DNA of 35,612 bases. It comes from Paratractidigestivibacter sp003150175. GTDB taxonomy: Bacteria; Actinomycetota; Coriobacteriia; Coriobacteriales; Atopobiaceae. The notes beneath the pieces were generated by a model. That model made no database searches, was not told the origin of the DNA, and saw only the letters and a program-made list of their open reading frames with translations. The stretch is taken from the NCBI RefSeq assembly GCF_964283195.1, contig NZ_CAXYLH010000017.1; one strand, written 5' to 3'. Numbering within the stretch: the stretch's first letter is position 1; each line of letters begins with the position of its first letter. The translations under genes were made by a program, and so were the position numbers. Shown here piece by piece: positions 21,414 to 29,726 of the stretch.

Positions 21414-22313
21414 CTACGCGGCGGCCTTCGGGTGCAGGACGCCGGCGGCCTTGGTCGCCTTCACGGCGAGGCCGCAGACGAACTCGCAGTCGCCGGTCTT
21501 GACCGCGCCGGGGGCGGACCAGTCCGGCAGGGTCACGGACACGGCGTTGCCGCCGGCGAGGGTGACGCCGTGGACGCCGTCCATGCCCAGACAGCAGGCG
21601 TAGACGTCGCCGGTGGAGAGGGCGCCGTCGCGCATCTCCTGGATGGCGATGCCGCCGTAGGAGGGGACCACGCGGCCGGCGGTCTCCATGGTCTGGGTGC
21701 CGAGGCCGACCACGCGCAGGCAGGCGTTGAGCTTGACGCGCTGCGCGGGGCTCATGAGCAGCACGTCGGGGGTGCGCATGAGACCGGAGAGCATGGTGTC
21801 CAGCTCCTCCATGTAGGCGAGCGCGGCCGCCTGGGTGACGGTGGTCAGGTCGGTCTTGGAGGTGGACTCGGTGGAGGAGCCCTTCAGCGCCTTGGCGAGG
21901 CCGTCGAAGCCGTTGGTCTCCTTGGTGGTGTCGCCGGAGATGAAGGTGGAGTTGAACTTGCGGATGATCGCGTTCTTGGAATCCTCCAGGTACAGCTCGT
22001 AGAGGTCGCCGGCGGCGTCCTTGGCGACGCGGTCCATGGTCCACTTGTCGGACAGGATGCCGACCGCGGTGTGCTTCTTCTCGACCACGGGCGCGGTCTC
22101 GGCGGGCTCGGCGCCGAGGGCGCGGAACGCGGCTGTGGCCGGGGTCTTCACGCGCTTGTAGCTGTAGATGAGGTCGGAGGTGCCGTTCGCGGTCATGCAG
22201 TCGTCGAAGGTCAGCGCGGAGAGCAGGTAGCTGTCCGTGATCGTCTCGTTGACGAAGCCCTGCACCATCTTGTCGGTGGAGTTGGCCGCGAGGTCGGCGA
22301 GGGTGATAGCCAT
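21414..22313 (-). CDS. Major capsid protein
   Basis: A 299-residue HK97-fold-type capsid protein by order and features (ITLADLAANSTDKMVQGFVN, SDKWTMDRVAKDAAGDLYEL, KNAIIRKFNSTFISGD). It follows the scaffold gene and precedes the connectors. AAAGGAGCC lies before the ATG. Confidence 0.9.
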   Translation of the reverse strand: MAITLADLAANSTDKMVQGFVNETITDSYLLSALTFDDCMTANGTSDLIYSYKRVKTPATAAFRALGAEPAETAPVVEKKHTAVGILSDKWTMDRVAKDAAGDLYELYLEDSKNAIIRKFNSTFISGDTTKETNGFDGLAKALKGSSTESTSKTDLTTVTQAAALAYMEELDTMLSGLMRTPDVLLMSPAQRVKLNACLRVVGLGTQTMETAGRVVPSYGGIAIQEMRDGALSTGDVYACCLGMDGVHGVTLAGGNAVSVTLPDWSAPGAVKTGDCEFVCGLAVKATKAAGVLHPKAAA

Positions 22314-22331
22314 GTTGGCTCCTTTCTGGGG

Positions 22332-22856
22332 TTAGCGGTTCGTCTGCCGCAGGGCCTCCTTGATGGACTTCGCGGCGGCGTCGGCGGTGCCCGCCTGCCT
22401 GCCGCCCGTGCCCATCTGGCCCTGCGCCTTGAAGAGGAAGGGCTTCGCCTCCACGAGCTTCTCCACGTCGCCGTCGAAGGCGGCGAGCGCGGTGCGGCCG
22501 AGCTCGCAGTCGACGCAGCCAGCCTTGGTGAGCGCGGCGTCGGCCTTGGCCTTGGCCGCCTCCTCCTTGGACGCGGCGAAGGACTTCTCCAGCTCGGCGA
22601 GTCGCGACTCGTAGCCGGCGCCTTCGTCGTCCTTGGCCTTCAGCTGCGCCTCCAGCTCGGCGATGCGCTTGTCGCGGTTCGCGACGTCGCGCTCCAGCTT
22701 GTGGACGTTGACGTTGGGGGTGTTCTTGCCCTCGGCCGGCTCGGGGTCTTGGGGCTTCGCGCCCTCTCCCTCTCCGGTGTTCTGGGGCTGGGTGTCCACC
22801 ACGGGGTCTTGGGGCTCTGCGCCCTCGGCCGCGGCTTCGCCTGCTTCGTTGCCCAT
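22332..22856 (-). CDS. Capsid scaffolding protein (Gp20-like)
   Basis: A 174-residue protein with a Glu/Pro/Gln-rich start and a long coiled coil (about 50-105, KLERDVANRDKRIAELEAQL). A C-terminal helical domain follows (about 125-174, FDGDVEKLVEAKPFLFK). This is the usual build of Gram-positive phage minor structural Gp20 scaffolds. It lies right before the major capsid gene. Confidence 0.87.
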   Translation of the reverse strand: MGNEAGEAAAEGAEPQDPVVDTQPQNTGEGEGAKPQDPEPAEGKNTPNVNVHKLERDVANRDKRIAELEAQLKAKDDEGAGYESRLAELEKSFAASKEEAAKAKADAALTKAGCVDCELGRTALAAFDGDVEKLVEAKPFLFKAQGQMGTGGRQAGTADAAAKSIKEALRQTNR

Positions 22857-22940
22857 ATAGGCTCCCTCCCTGGGACGCGAGGGGCCTCTCCCCTCTTCGG
22901 GGGAAGATGGTCGCGCCGCGCTAACGGGGCTATGGGCATG

Positions 22941-22964
22941 AAAAAGCCCCGCTCAGGGCGGGGC
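22941..22964 (-). terminator. Terminator closing the MuF/small-ORF segment
   Basis: Stem GCCCCGC (22946-22952) pairs with GCGGGGC (22958-22964) around a 5-base loop, followed on the minus strand by TTTTTCATG. It lies just after the small acidic ORF and before the scaffold gene, so it isolates that ORF from the capsid genes. Confidence 0.85.
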
Positions 22965-22984
22965 ATTGTTAAAGCAGGCGTTGC

Positions 22985-23194
22985 TTACGCAGCCTCTGGA
23001 TGCTCACGCTCGTAAGCCTCTACGGATGGCCAAAACGACCCATAAATCGGGAACAGCGACTCGATCTCATCGGACTGTCGACGCCATTCGGCAAGCTCCT
23101 CAGCGGACAGGGAGTTGAGGACCTGCTGATAGAACTGCTGACAATCATCTTCTGCAGGATTAAGGGCGCCAACTGTCTCAGCGACCCGTCGCAC
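22985..23194 (-). CDS. Small acidic protein after MuF-JAB; candidate immunity/partner protein
   Basis: With a GTG start at 23194 this is a 69-residue helical, acidic protein (VRRVAETVGALNPAEDD, SLSAEELAEWRRQSDEIES). It overlaps the MuF stop by 17 bases. An earlier in-frame ATG at about 23257, or even 23323, would add residues overlapping the MuF gene; no start has a strong RBS. No family recognised. Its place directly after a MuF protein with a C-terminal enzyme-like domain, its lower GC and the terminator behind it suggest an immunity or accessory partner; this is inference. Confidence 0.55.
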   Translation of the reverse strand: MRRVAETVGALNPAEDDCQQFYQQVLNSLSAEELAEWRRQSDEIESLFPIYGSFWPSVEAYEREHPEAA

Positions 23195-24860
23195 GATGCA
23201 CAATTCTTGCCCCCAAAAGTTGCTCGATTGCCTCAAACGCCTTAGCCTCATCATCCGAACGCCGTGAATAGACGAACGACAGCGTATCTTGGTCGAGATT
23301 ATACCTTGGCGCCGGCTCCCCAACTATCTCGTAGACATAAATCGAGCCGTCATGAGCGACGATCACGCCGAACTTGCACCCAGTGACCTTGATAGAAAGA
23401 AGGTCAGCGGCGGACGGGATGGAGGAGCCCGGATGGTTGTGCATGGTTGCCACCTCGTGTCCCTTTGATATTGCCGCCGCGATTCGCTTGCTCATCCTGG
23501 CGGACGGCTTCACGCCGAACTCTTCTTTCGAGGAGACGACACTGTCGAGTCTACGCCCGGTCGTCAGGTCGTAGGCATAGAGGTCCTCGCCGGTAGTCCC
23601 TCGGCGGTGCGCGAGCATGCGACGAGCATCATCGACTGCAACATCACCGCATTTGCCGAACACCGACCGCAATCTTCTTGCGTATGCTTTTGAGCCTACA
23701 ACGGTGGTGTTGACCTTGTATTTCCTTGCGTTATGTCTCCCTAGATTCTCGGAGACAGACAGCCTGAGCGCCCTCGGCTGCGCGCCCGGCACTCCGTAGG
23801 CCAGCTCCCTCCCGTAGTCGCGCCGCAGGTGATGCTCACGGCAATGAGCCCTGAGCTTCGACTGCAGCTCGCCGAGCCGCACCCGGCCAGCGGTCATGTC
23901 GGCGCCCGCCGCCTCGCCGACCGAGACCTCGCGCTTGGTCGCGCGTATGGCGGCCTCCATGCGGCGCTGCGCCTGCGTCGCCGCGTAGTACTCGCCGCCG
24001 GTCATGCCGGTGAGCCGCTCCTGCTCGGAGTAGTCGGTGTCCGGCAGCTTCGAGGCGCCCTCGACGTATGGGACCATGCGGTGGCGGCAGTTCACGCCGC
24101 ACAGGCCGGCGGCGGTGCCGTAGCCCGTAGCCTCGACCAGCGGCGGGTACTTGGCCGACCTGCCGGAGCGTGAGAACACCTTGCCCTGCCAGACGGCGTG
24201 CGTCGGGCGGGCGCCGTAGTGCGCCGTCGTGTAGACGAGGTCGCACCCCCACTCGTCCATGCGGCGCCAGAGCACGTCGTTGCGCGCCTGGTTGGCCTGC
24301 GTCACGAGGTGGCGGCGCAGCGCGGCGTCGACGGAGGTCGACACGCCGCTCTTGTAGTCGATTGTCGTTATACCGAGCTTTGCGAGCCTGGACACCGCGT
24401 CCCCTATGGCGCGCCTGGGCGAGTCGCCGCCCTCGACGCGCAGGACCGCCTCGGCCGTCGCCGCGTACCACTCGCGCTCTGCAGACGCCGCGAGGGCGAT
24501 GTTCTCCCGGCGCATGATCTCGGCCATGCCGCGGGCCGCGCTGGCCGCGACGTTCGCCGCGTAGCCGGTCTCGTAGCTCCTGCCGCCGAGCAGGCGCGTG
24601 AGGGTCGAGACGATCTCGTCGTCCTCGTCGGCCATGGCCTCGCGCCACGCGGACTCGACGCCGGAGGTCACGCGGCCCTCCCACTCGGCCCACAGCCTCA
24701 TGGCCCCAAGCGGGGACACCCGGCTGAGCAGGCGGAACTCGTCCGGGTTCTCGCAGGCCTTGGCCAGGGACTCGGCGGCGAGCCGGGTCAGCGCGGACAC
24801 CCACGACTCCTGCGCGCCGTTGACGATGTCGGCGGCGAGCCGGTCGTACAGGTCGGCCAT
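23178..24860 (-). CDS. MuF-type minor head protein with C-terminal JAB-like metalloprotease domain
   Basis: A 560-residue protein. Residues about 1-340 are a phage minor capsid/MuF head protein that associates with the portal (DYKSGVSTSVDAALRRHLVT, CGVNCRHRMVPYVEGASKLP). Residues about 400-560 contain a JAB/RadC-like zinc signature, H474-N-H476-P followed by S483 and D486 (HNHPGSSIPSAADL), with candidate Glu at about 451-452 upstream. Some MuF proteins are known to carry C-terminal toxin domains injected with DNA. DNA encoding residues about 370-560 is clearly AT-richer than the head part, as expected for an exchanged module. The start is ATG at 24860, coupled to the portal stop. The function of the extra domain is unproven. 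Confidence 0.85.
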   Translation of the reverse strand: MADLYDRLAADIVNGAQESWVSALTRLAAESLAKACENPDEFRLLSRVSPLGAMRLWAEWEGRVTSGVESAWREAMADEDDEIVSTLTRLLGGRSYETGYAANVAASAARGMAEIMRRENIALAASAEREWYAATAEAVLRVEGGDSPRRAIGDAVSRLAKLGITTIDYKSGVSTSVDAALRRHLVTQANQARNDVLWRRMDEWGCDLVYTTAHYGARPTHAVWQGKVFSRSGRSAKYPPLVEATGYGTAAGLCGVNCRHRMVPYVEGASKLPDTDYSEQERLTGMTGGEYYAATQAQRRMEAAIRATKREVSVGEAAGADMTAGRVRLGELQSKLRAHCREHHLRRDYGRELAYGVPGAQPRALRLSVSENLGRHNARKYKVNTTVVGSKAYARRLRSVFGKCGDVAVDDARRMLAHRRGTTGEDLYAYDLTTGRRLDSVVSSKEEFGVKPSARMSKRIAAAISKGHEVATMHNHPGSSIPSAADLLSIKVTGCKFGVIVAHDGSIYVYEIVGEPAPRYNLDQDTLSFVYSRRSDDEAKAFEAIEQLLGARIVHRATGR

Positions 24861-24863
24861 GGC

Positions 24864-26297
24864 CTACAGCCCGAGGTCGCCGTAGAGCGCGGCGGCAGAC
24901 GGCTCGCCCTTGGCCTCGCCGGTGAACTCGCGGGCCTCGTCCTCGCTCATGCCGTAGTACTTGGCCACGTAGCGCCACTTCGGGCACAGGCCGCGCGCGA
25001 CGTCGTCTTTCATGGTCTCGCGCTCCGCGTCGGCGTCCTCGACCACCGAGTCGTCCCACGTCACGTCGACGGAGACGCCCGTGGGCGCGGAGCCGGTGCG
25101 CACGCCACACTCGGCGGCGTAGGCCCCGGCGAACAGGCGGCGCAGGGCCTCGCCGACCTTGCCCTCGTGCTTGCGCAGGTTGCGGTAGAGCACGGAGTTG
25201 TCGGAGACCACCTCGCGCGCGGTCTTAAGGCCGCCTTGCCGGGTGAAGCTGAAGTAGTTCGGGCCGAATCCGCACTTGACCGACAGCATCGACAGCGCGG
25301 CGTTCATGGCCGTCTCCGACTCGTCGGCGCGGGTGCCGGGGTCGTAGACGGTGAGCGGGCTGGACTGGCCGACCTTGCCGGGCAGCGCCTTGAACAGCTT
25401 CTGGTCGATGGTGGAGCCGAGGTCGGCGGCGCCGGTCTTCGGGTCGACCTTGATGCCGGACTCCTCGCAGATCACGCGCGGCAGCCCGAGCCTCGTGCGC
25501 CAGTACATCGCGTCGAACGTGGCGTCGACGAGCTTGATGGTGTCGACGGCGTCGTCGAACACGGAGACGCCCAGCGGAGTGAACTCCTCGTAGGTGTTGG
25601 AGAGGGCGGGCCGCACGATGGCGTAGGTAGGCAGCGTCGAGCGCGTGTCGAGGTCGGCCACGACGAGGCCGCTGTCGACGGGCTTGCCCTGCAGCGCCGG
25701 GTCGAACAGCCACGTGCGGATGTGGTAGGTGCCGCCGGTCTCTTCGACCGGCTCGTGCACCTGCACGCGGTCGAGCACCCGGCCGCCGACGAGGCAGCGG
25801 GACACGAGCGCCACCGAGACGGAGTCGCAGCCGTCGCTCGTGAGCGGCACGACCTTGCCGGCGTCGTAGAAGTCGATGGACACGACGGCGTCGGCCCCGC
25901 GGCCGTCATCCCCGACGCCGTCGACGCCGACGGCCCAGCAGCCGGAGCCGAGGGCGAAGGCGAGCGCGAGGTTGTCGGCCTGCTCGGAGACGAAGGCGGC
26001 CGCGCGGTCGGAGAGCCACTCGGACAGCGCCCGGTCCTGCGAGCCGATGGAGGTCTTCTCGTCCATGACGAGGCTGGCCCACTCGTCGCACACCGCGCGG
26101 GCCGGGCGGATGGAGAGCCTTCCGGAAGGGTCGGGGCCTCGCCCGGTGTCGGCGCGGTCGCCGGCGTAGAAGCCGTTCGTCACCTGGTACCAGCTCCACC
26201 ACGCGCGGATGTGCCGGTCCATGACGTTCCTGGGCTGGTAGCCCTGCCTCTTCAAGAAGCGCACGGCCCACTCGGGCGCGCCGTCGACTCTCTTCAC
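24864..26297 (-). CDS. Portal protein (SPP1 gp6-like)
   Basis: A 477-residue portal that forms the DNA gateway of the capsid. Typical features: a start region with VDGAPEWAVRFLKRQGYQP, a middle part with TWLFDPAL...TYAIVRP, and GVSVFDDAVDTIKLVDATFD. The GTG at 26297 has GGGAGG 6 bases upstream and lies 17 bases after the terminase stop. An in-frame ATG at 26333 would overlap the terminase and lacks an RBS, so the GTG is preferred. Confidence 0.9.
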   Translation of the reverse strand: MKRVDGAPEWAVRFLKRQGYQPRNVMDRHIRAWWSWYQVTNGFYAGDRADTGRGPDPSGRLSIRPARAVCDEWASLVMDEKTSIGSQDRALSEWLSDRAAAFVSEQADNLALAFALGSGCWAVGVDGVGDDGRGADAVVSIDFYDAGKVVPLTSDGCDSVSVALVSRCLVGGRVLDRVQVHEPVEETGGTYHIRTWLFDPALQGKPVDSGLVVADLDTRSTLPTYAIVRPALSNTYEEFTPLGVSVFDDAVDTIKLVDATFDAMYWRTRLGLPRVICEESGIKVDPKTGAADLGSTIDQKLFKALPGKVGQSSPLTVYDPGTRADESETAMNAALSMLSVKCGFGPNYFSFTRQGGLKTAREVVSDNSVLYRNLRKHEGKVGEALRRLFAGAYAAECGVRTGSAPTGVSVDVTWDDSVVEDADAERETMKDDVARGLCPKWRYVAKYYGMSEDEAREFTGEAKGEPSAAALYGDLGL

Positions 26298-26313
26298 GCA
26301 TGCCTCCCGCACG

Positions 26314-28053
26314 TTAGACCATCGAAGGATCATCTATGAGTCTCGCGACGGCGTAACGCAGGGCGTCTATGGCGTGGTTGTCGGCGTCAGGCAGCATGCC
26401 GGTGGGCTTGCCGTCGCGCGTGAGCACGTACTGGTAGCAGGTCAGCTCGCGGGCGGCCACCTCGCAGGATGGGTCGACCACGATTGACGCGCGGTCCTGC
26501 AGCCAGCGGACGGAGTTGCGCACGTTGTGCGCCCCCTGCTTCGGCACGGGGACGGCGTTGACGCCCTCGGCCCTCCAGTCGGCCACGCTCTTCGGCTCGG
26601 CGGAGTCGCACATGACCTCGGCGTAGGGCTCGGCGTCGGCCACCACGTGGGCGGCGTCGGCGGCGGCGTCGCCGGTCGGCTCGTAGCCCGCCTCGTAGGT
26701 GGGGCGCGACATGCGCTCGACGGCCATGGCGGCGGTCTCGGCGTTCGACAGCCCGACGCCGCTCATCTCGCCCAGGACGTAGAGCGTGCGCGCGCGGGCG
26801 TCGTAGGCGACCTCCAGCCAGACCCACGGGTCGACGGAGAAGCCCCAGTCGACGCCGTAGAGGCGGTACTGCAGGCGCCGGCGCTCGTCGGCGGTGACCT
26901 CGCGCACCTCGACGCGCTGGAACACCTCGGCGCCGTAGCCCGTGGACTCCCCGCCCCACTCGTGGCGCCACGCGTCCTCGTCGAGCTCGCGCAGGGCCTC
27001 GGCGTCTCGGTAGACCTGTTCGGGCACCCACTCGCGCGGCATGTCGAGGTAGGTCGTGGAGATGACCGAGCCGGGTGCGCTCGCGGCCACGCCCGCGACG
27101 TGCTCGTTGACCCATGCGTCGCGGGAGCGCGGCGGGTTGTAGTCGAAGAATCGGAAGTAGACGGCGCCCTCCGGCGCGTCTCGCGTCACGGACTGCAGGA
27201 CGGTGCGCACGTCGGGCATCCCGCCGAACTGGTCGACCTCGGAAATCCACTGGTACGCGTAGTACGTCCCGGACGGGGCCTTGATTGCCTTGGTCTTGTC
27301 GGAGCGGTCGCCGCCCTTGAACGTCACGACCTGCCCGGTCGACGGGCGCGTGAGCCTGCACGGGCGCTTCGTCGCGACCCACTCGTCCTCGCAGCCCAGA
27401 CGGCGGAACGCCCACAGCATCTGCTCGAAGACGCCGCCCTCGATGTCCTGCCCGATCTTGGGCATCACGAAGGCGGAGCGGCCGGGGTGGCGCATGAGCC
27501 CGTAGGCGATCTCCAGCGAGATGACGGAGGACTTGCCGGAGAAGCGACCGCCGCGAAGCCACCGCTCGATTCCCTCGTCGCGCTCCACGTCGCGGTGCAG
27601 CGCGAGGTACGGCGGCGCGAGCAGCAGGCCGAAGTCGCGCTCGAACGGGGCGTCCTCGACCTGCTCGGCGAGCCTTCCGCGCTCGTCCAGCTCGGCGAGG
27701 AACCGCGCGGCGTTCGCGTTGCCGCCCTGGGCGGAGGAGATCTGGCCGGCGACGACCGTGGCCGCGAGAGTTGCGTCCTCGTCATCCAGGCCGGGCGCGA
27801 CCTCGCGCAGGGCCTCGCGGGTCTCGCCGGTGGCCTTGCTCGACAGCAGCGCGGTCGCTATGGCGGCCATGTCCCTCTTGCGGCGCCTGGCCACCCCGGA
27901 CGCCTTGCCGGCCTTGCGGGCGTTCTCGCGCCTCTCCTCCGGCGTTCTCTCGGAGTTGGGCACGAGGTTCGCGATCCCCCCACGAACAGGCTTGGCGGCC
28001 CCGCCCGAAGGCTGGCCGCCGTGGTTTTTGCCCTTGTTCCTCTTCCTCGCCAT
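26314..28053 (-). CDS. Large terminase with TerS-like N-terminal extension
   Basis: A 579-residue packaging motor. Residues about 140-579 are a Terminase_3-type ATPase/nuclease: P-loop GGRFSGKSS (168-176), Walker B-like YQWISEVDQF, and nuclease acidic residues in YGVDWGFSVDPW, VMCDSAEP and DADNHAIDALRYA. The first 130 residues are basic then helical (ENARKAGKASGVARRRKRDM, GGNANAARFLAELDERGRL) and look like a small-terminase-type DNA-binding segment that is normally a separate gene. The P-loop has Phe where Gly is usual. Confidence 0.9.
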   Translation of the reverse strand: MARKRNKGKNHGGQPSGGAAKPVRGGIANLVPNSERTPEERRENARKAGKASGVARRRKRDMAAIATALLSSKATGETREALREVAPGLDDEDATLAATVVAGQISSAQGGNANAARFLAELDERGRLAEQVEDAPFERDFGLLLAPPYLALHRDVERDEGIERWLRGGRFSGKSSVISLEIAYGLMRHPGRSAFVMPKIGQDIEGGVFEQMLWAFRRLGCEDEWVATKRPCRLTRPSTGQVVTFKGGDRSDKTKAIKAPSGTYYAYQWISEVDQFGGMPDVRTVLQSVTRDAPEGAVYFRFFDYNPPRSRDAWVNEHVAGVAASAPGSVISTTYLDMPREWVPEQVYRDAEALRELDEDAWRHEWGGESTGYGAEVFQRVEVREVTADERRRLQYRLYGVDWGFSVDPWVWLEVAYDARARTLYVLGEMSGVGLSNAETAAMAVERMSRPTYEAGYEPTGDAAADAAHVVADAEPYAEVMCDSAEPKSVADWRAEGVNAVPVPKQGAHNVRNSVRWLQDRASIVVDPSCEVAARELTCYQYVLTRDGKPTGMLPDADNHAIDALRYAVARLIDDPSMV

Positions 28054-28091
28054 GCCCGCATCCTCAGCCCGCGGTCACGCCGCCGGCGAGG

Positions 28092-28559
28092 TCAACGCCT
28101 GTGCCTGCGCTTGAACTTTCTCTGGCGGTACGCGTTGTCGCGGGCGGCGAGGGCGGGCCCGCTCCTCTCGCGGTACTCGCGCTCCTCCATGGTGCAGGCC
28201 TTGCACAGGCCCCAGCGCCTGCCGTCGGCGGCCGCCTCCCAGACCGGGTGCTCGCCGCACCTCTGGCACGGGGGCGTGAAGCCCTCGGTGCGCCACCGCC
28301 CGTAGCGCTCGCGCACGCGGCTCACCGCCTTGGGCGTGCGGCCCGGGAGCAGGCGGGAGAGCTCCTCGGCGGTCATGGACGGGTTCGCCCAGACCACGGA
28401 GAGCTCAGAGTACTCCCACGGCACGTTCCTGCGAATTCTTGGGGCGTTTGGGGCGTTTTCCCCATGCCGCCCGCGGCCGTCGGTTCTCGGCAACGTCAAA
28501 GCACCAACCTTACTTGTGAGTCTCCCGTTCGGCCGCGTCTCGCGTCTCGTGTGGAACAC
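28092..28559 (-). CDS. HTH plus zinc-binding phage protein
   Basis: The C-terminal two thirds hold an HTH-like stretch (WEYSELSVVWANPSMTAEEL, SRLLPGRTPKAVSRVRERYG) and two Cys pairs (CQRC, CKAC), then a very basic tail (QRKFKRRHRR). It lies just upstream of the terminase and could be a packaging or late-gene regulatory protein. The start is uncertain: GTG at 28559 has only AGAGG in front, and a later start near WEYSEL is possible. Region 28440-28630 is AT-richer than its neighbours. Confidence 0.6.
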   Translation of the reverse strand: MFHTRRETRPNGRLTSKVGALTLPRTDGRGRHGENAPNAPRIRRNVPWEYSELSVVWANPSMTAEELSRLLPGRTPKAVSRVRERYGRWRTEGFTPPCQRCGEHPVWEAAADGRRWGLCKACTMEEREYRERSGPALAARDNAYRQRKFKRRHRR

Positions 28560-28577
28560 GAGCCGCGGCCTCTATTA

Positions 28578-28600
28578 CTTTCTTTCTTTCTTTCTTTCTT
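28578..28600. repeat. CTTT tetranucleotide microsatellite
   Basis: Nearly six units of CTTT in a row (23 bases), lying 19-41 bases upstream of the HTH/zinc gene start on the minus strand (GAAA repeats). Simple repeats of this kind can slip during replication and alter promoter or RBS spacing. Confidence 0.75.
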
Positions 28601-28637
28601 GTTCGAACACCGTTCGAGCGATGTTCGAACACCGTTC
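28601..28637. promoter_or_regulatory. Two palindromic 15-bp direct repeats, candidate operators
   Basis: GTTCGAACACCGTTC occurs at 28601-28615 and again at 28623-28637, 22 bp apart. Each contains GAAC-ACC-GTTC symmetry; the first extends to TCGAAC-ACC-GTTCGA. Spacing of two helical turns suits cooperative binding. It resembles, but is one base shorter in the spacer than, the Gram-positive LexA box. It lies between the replication protein stop and the HTH/zinc gene. Confidence 0.5.
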
Positions 28638-29037
28638 ATTCCCCGCCCTCGGCGGCCTTGCGCCGCCTCGCCGCGCCGGAGGCCTTGCCGGCGCGAACGA
28701 CCTTGTCGAAGGACTCCAGCGCGCGGTCGGACTCCGGCATCTGCAGCCGCCCGTCGCCCAGGGCGCCGGCGTCCGCCAGCCCGCGCTCGGCGAGGTAGGG
28801 CACGATCGTCTCCAGCAGGGACTCGCTGCACCCCATCTGGAGCGCGAGGACAGCCCAGGCGTCGCCGTCGGAGACGTCCAGGCTGCCGTCAGGCTGGTTG
28901 ACGAGCAGGCACAGCAGGCCGACGTAGACGCCCCAGCCCTCCCAGCCGAACTTCATGCGCAGCCTCTGGGCCTCCTGGTCGAAGGCGAGCGCGTTGGTGC
29001 CCTTGATGTAGGCGCCGATGGACCTCTCGCGCTTCAT
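28636..29037 (-). CDS. Phage replication protein, DUF4373/Lin1244-type N-terminus
   Basis: A 133-residue protein starting MKRERSIGAYIKGTNALAFD, with RLRMKFGWEGWGVYVGLLCL, the conserved N-terminal block of Lin1244/Lin1753-like replisome organiser proteins. Those are usually longer, so this may be a compact version. The basic tail (GKASGAARRRKAAEGG) resembles the N-terminus of the terminase. GGAGGAAG lies before the ATG. Confidence 0.8.
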   Translation of the reverse strand: MKRERSIGAYIKGTNALAFDQEAQRLRMKFGWEGWGVYVGLLCLLVNQPDGSLDVSDGDAWAVLALQMGCSESLLETIVPYLAERGLADAGALGDGRLQMPESDRALESFDKVVRAGKASGAARRRKAAEGGE

Positions 29038-29097
29038 GTCGTCACTTCCTCCCGCGCCGCTCCGCCACCTCGCGGCGCTTCTCGTCGCTAGCCACGG

Positions 29098-29250
29098 CTA
29101 CCAGCTCTCCTCTATCGCGTCGAGTTTCGCGAGCGCGAGCGCGAGCATCATCAGCACCTCGTGCTCGAACGTCGACGCGCCGGTCATGAGGCCCACCACG
29201 AACGAGACCAAGTGGAGCGCGGCGGCGATGGCCCAGAGATATCTAGCCAC
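29098..29250 (-). CDS. 50-aa membrane protein
   Basis: Small GTG-started gene (GGGGGGCGGGAC upstream) encoding one or two hydrophobic spans (about 3-22 YLWAIAAALHLVSFVVGLM and 31-43 VLMMLALALAKLD). It overlaps the end of the upstream gene by 67 bases in another frame. Function unknown. Confidence 0.5.
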   Translation of the reverse strand: MARYLWAIAAALHLVSFVVGLMTGASTFEHEVLMMLALALAKLDAIEESW

Positions 29251-29726
29251 GTCCCGCCCCCCTTCGCGTCGCGCTCCGCGAGGGCCTTGGCGCGGCTGAC
29301 GCACTCCTTGGCGTCGCCCTCCGGGTCGGCGAGGAACTTGCACTTCGCGAGGGTGAGGACGTCCCTCTCCAGCAGCGCCCAGCTGTCACGCTCGGTGCGG
29401 TGGAGCTTGTCGAGGCGGTACGGCCTGCCGTCGCCTAATCTCCTGACGTGCCAGAAGTACTGGTTGAAGCAGATGCTCCAAACGCAGACCATCTCGCCCT
29501 CGTCCGTGTACAGCTCCGTCGTGTCGAGCGGCACGACGTTGCCGTCGGCGTCCTTGGGCACGGGCACGCCCTTAGCCCACGCGAGCCGCGCGAGCTCGTC
29601 CTCGCACTCACGGCAGAACCTGTCGGCGCTGTCGATTGACAGCTCGAACTGGCCGCTGCCGCACGTCGCCTGGTTGGCGATCGCCTGACGCAGCCTGCGA
29701 ACGCCGAAGCTAACCTCTTTCGTCAT
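29184..29726 (-). CDS. Phage protein of unknown function, 180 aa
   Basis: A hydrophilic protein with Cys residues (CGSGQFELSIDSADRFCREC) and an aromatic-rich core (MVCVWSICFNQYFWHVRRLG). The last 25 residues (LDISGPSPPRSTWSRSWWAS) look unlike the rest and overlap the next gene, so the natural C-terminus may differ. GGAGGAAG lies before the ATG. No family recognised; it lies in the replication/recombination cluster. Confidence 0.6.
   Translation of the reverse strand: MTKEVSFGVRRLRQAIANQATCGSGQFELSIDSADRFCRECEDELARLAWAKGVPVPKDADGNVVPLDTTELYTDEGEMVCVWSICFNQYFWHVRRLGDGRPYRLDKLHRTERDSWALLERDVLTLAKCKFLADPEGDAKECVSRAKALAERDAKGGGTWLDISGPSPPRSTWSRSWWAS

Noticed and set aside
28601..28637. LexA boxes
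   Set aside because: The arms match but the spacer is three bases instead of the known four, so a LexA site is not claimed.
29042..29095. 17-codon GTG ORF before the replication protein
   Set aside because: It has a GAGGAG in front but is very short, charged and without distinguishing features; not supportable.
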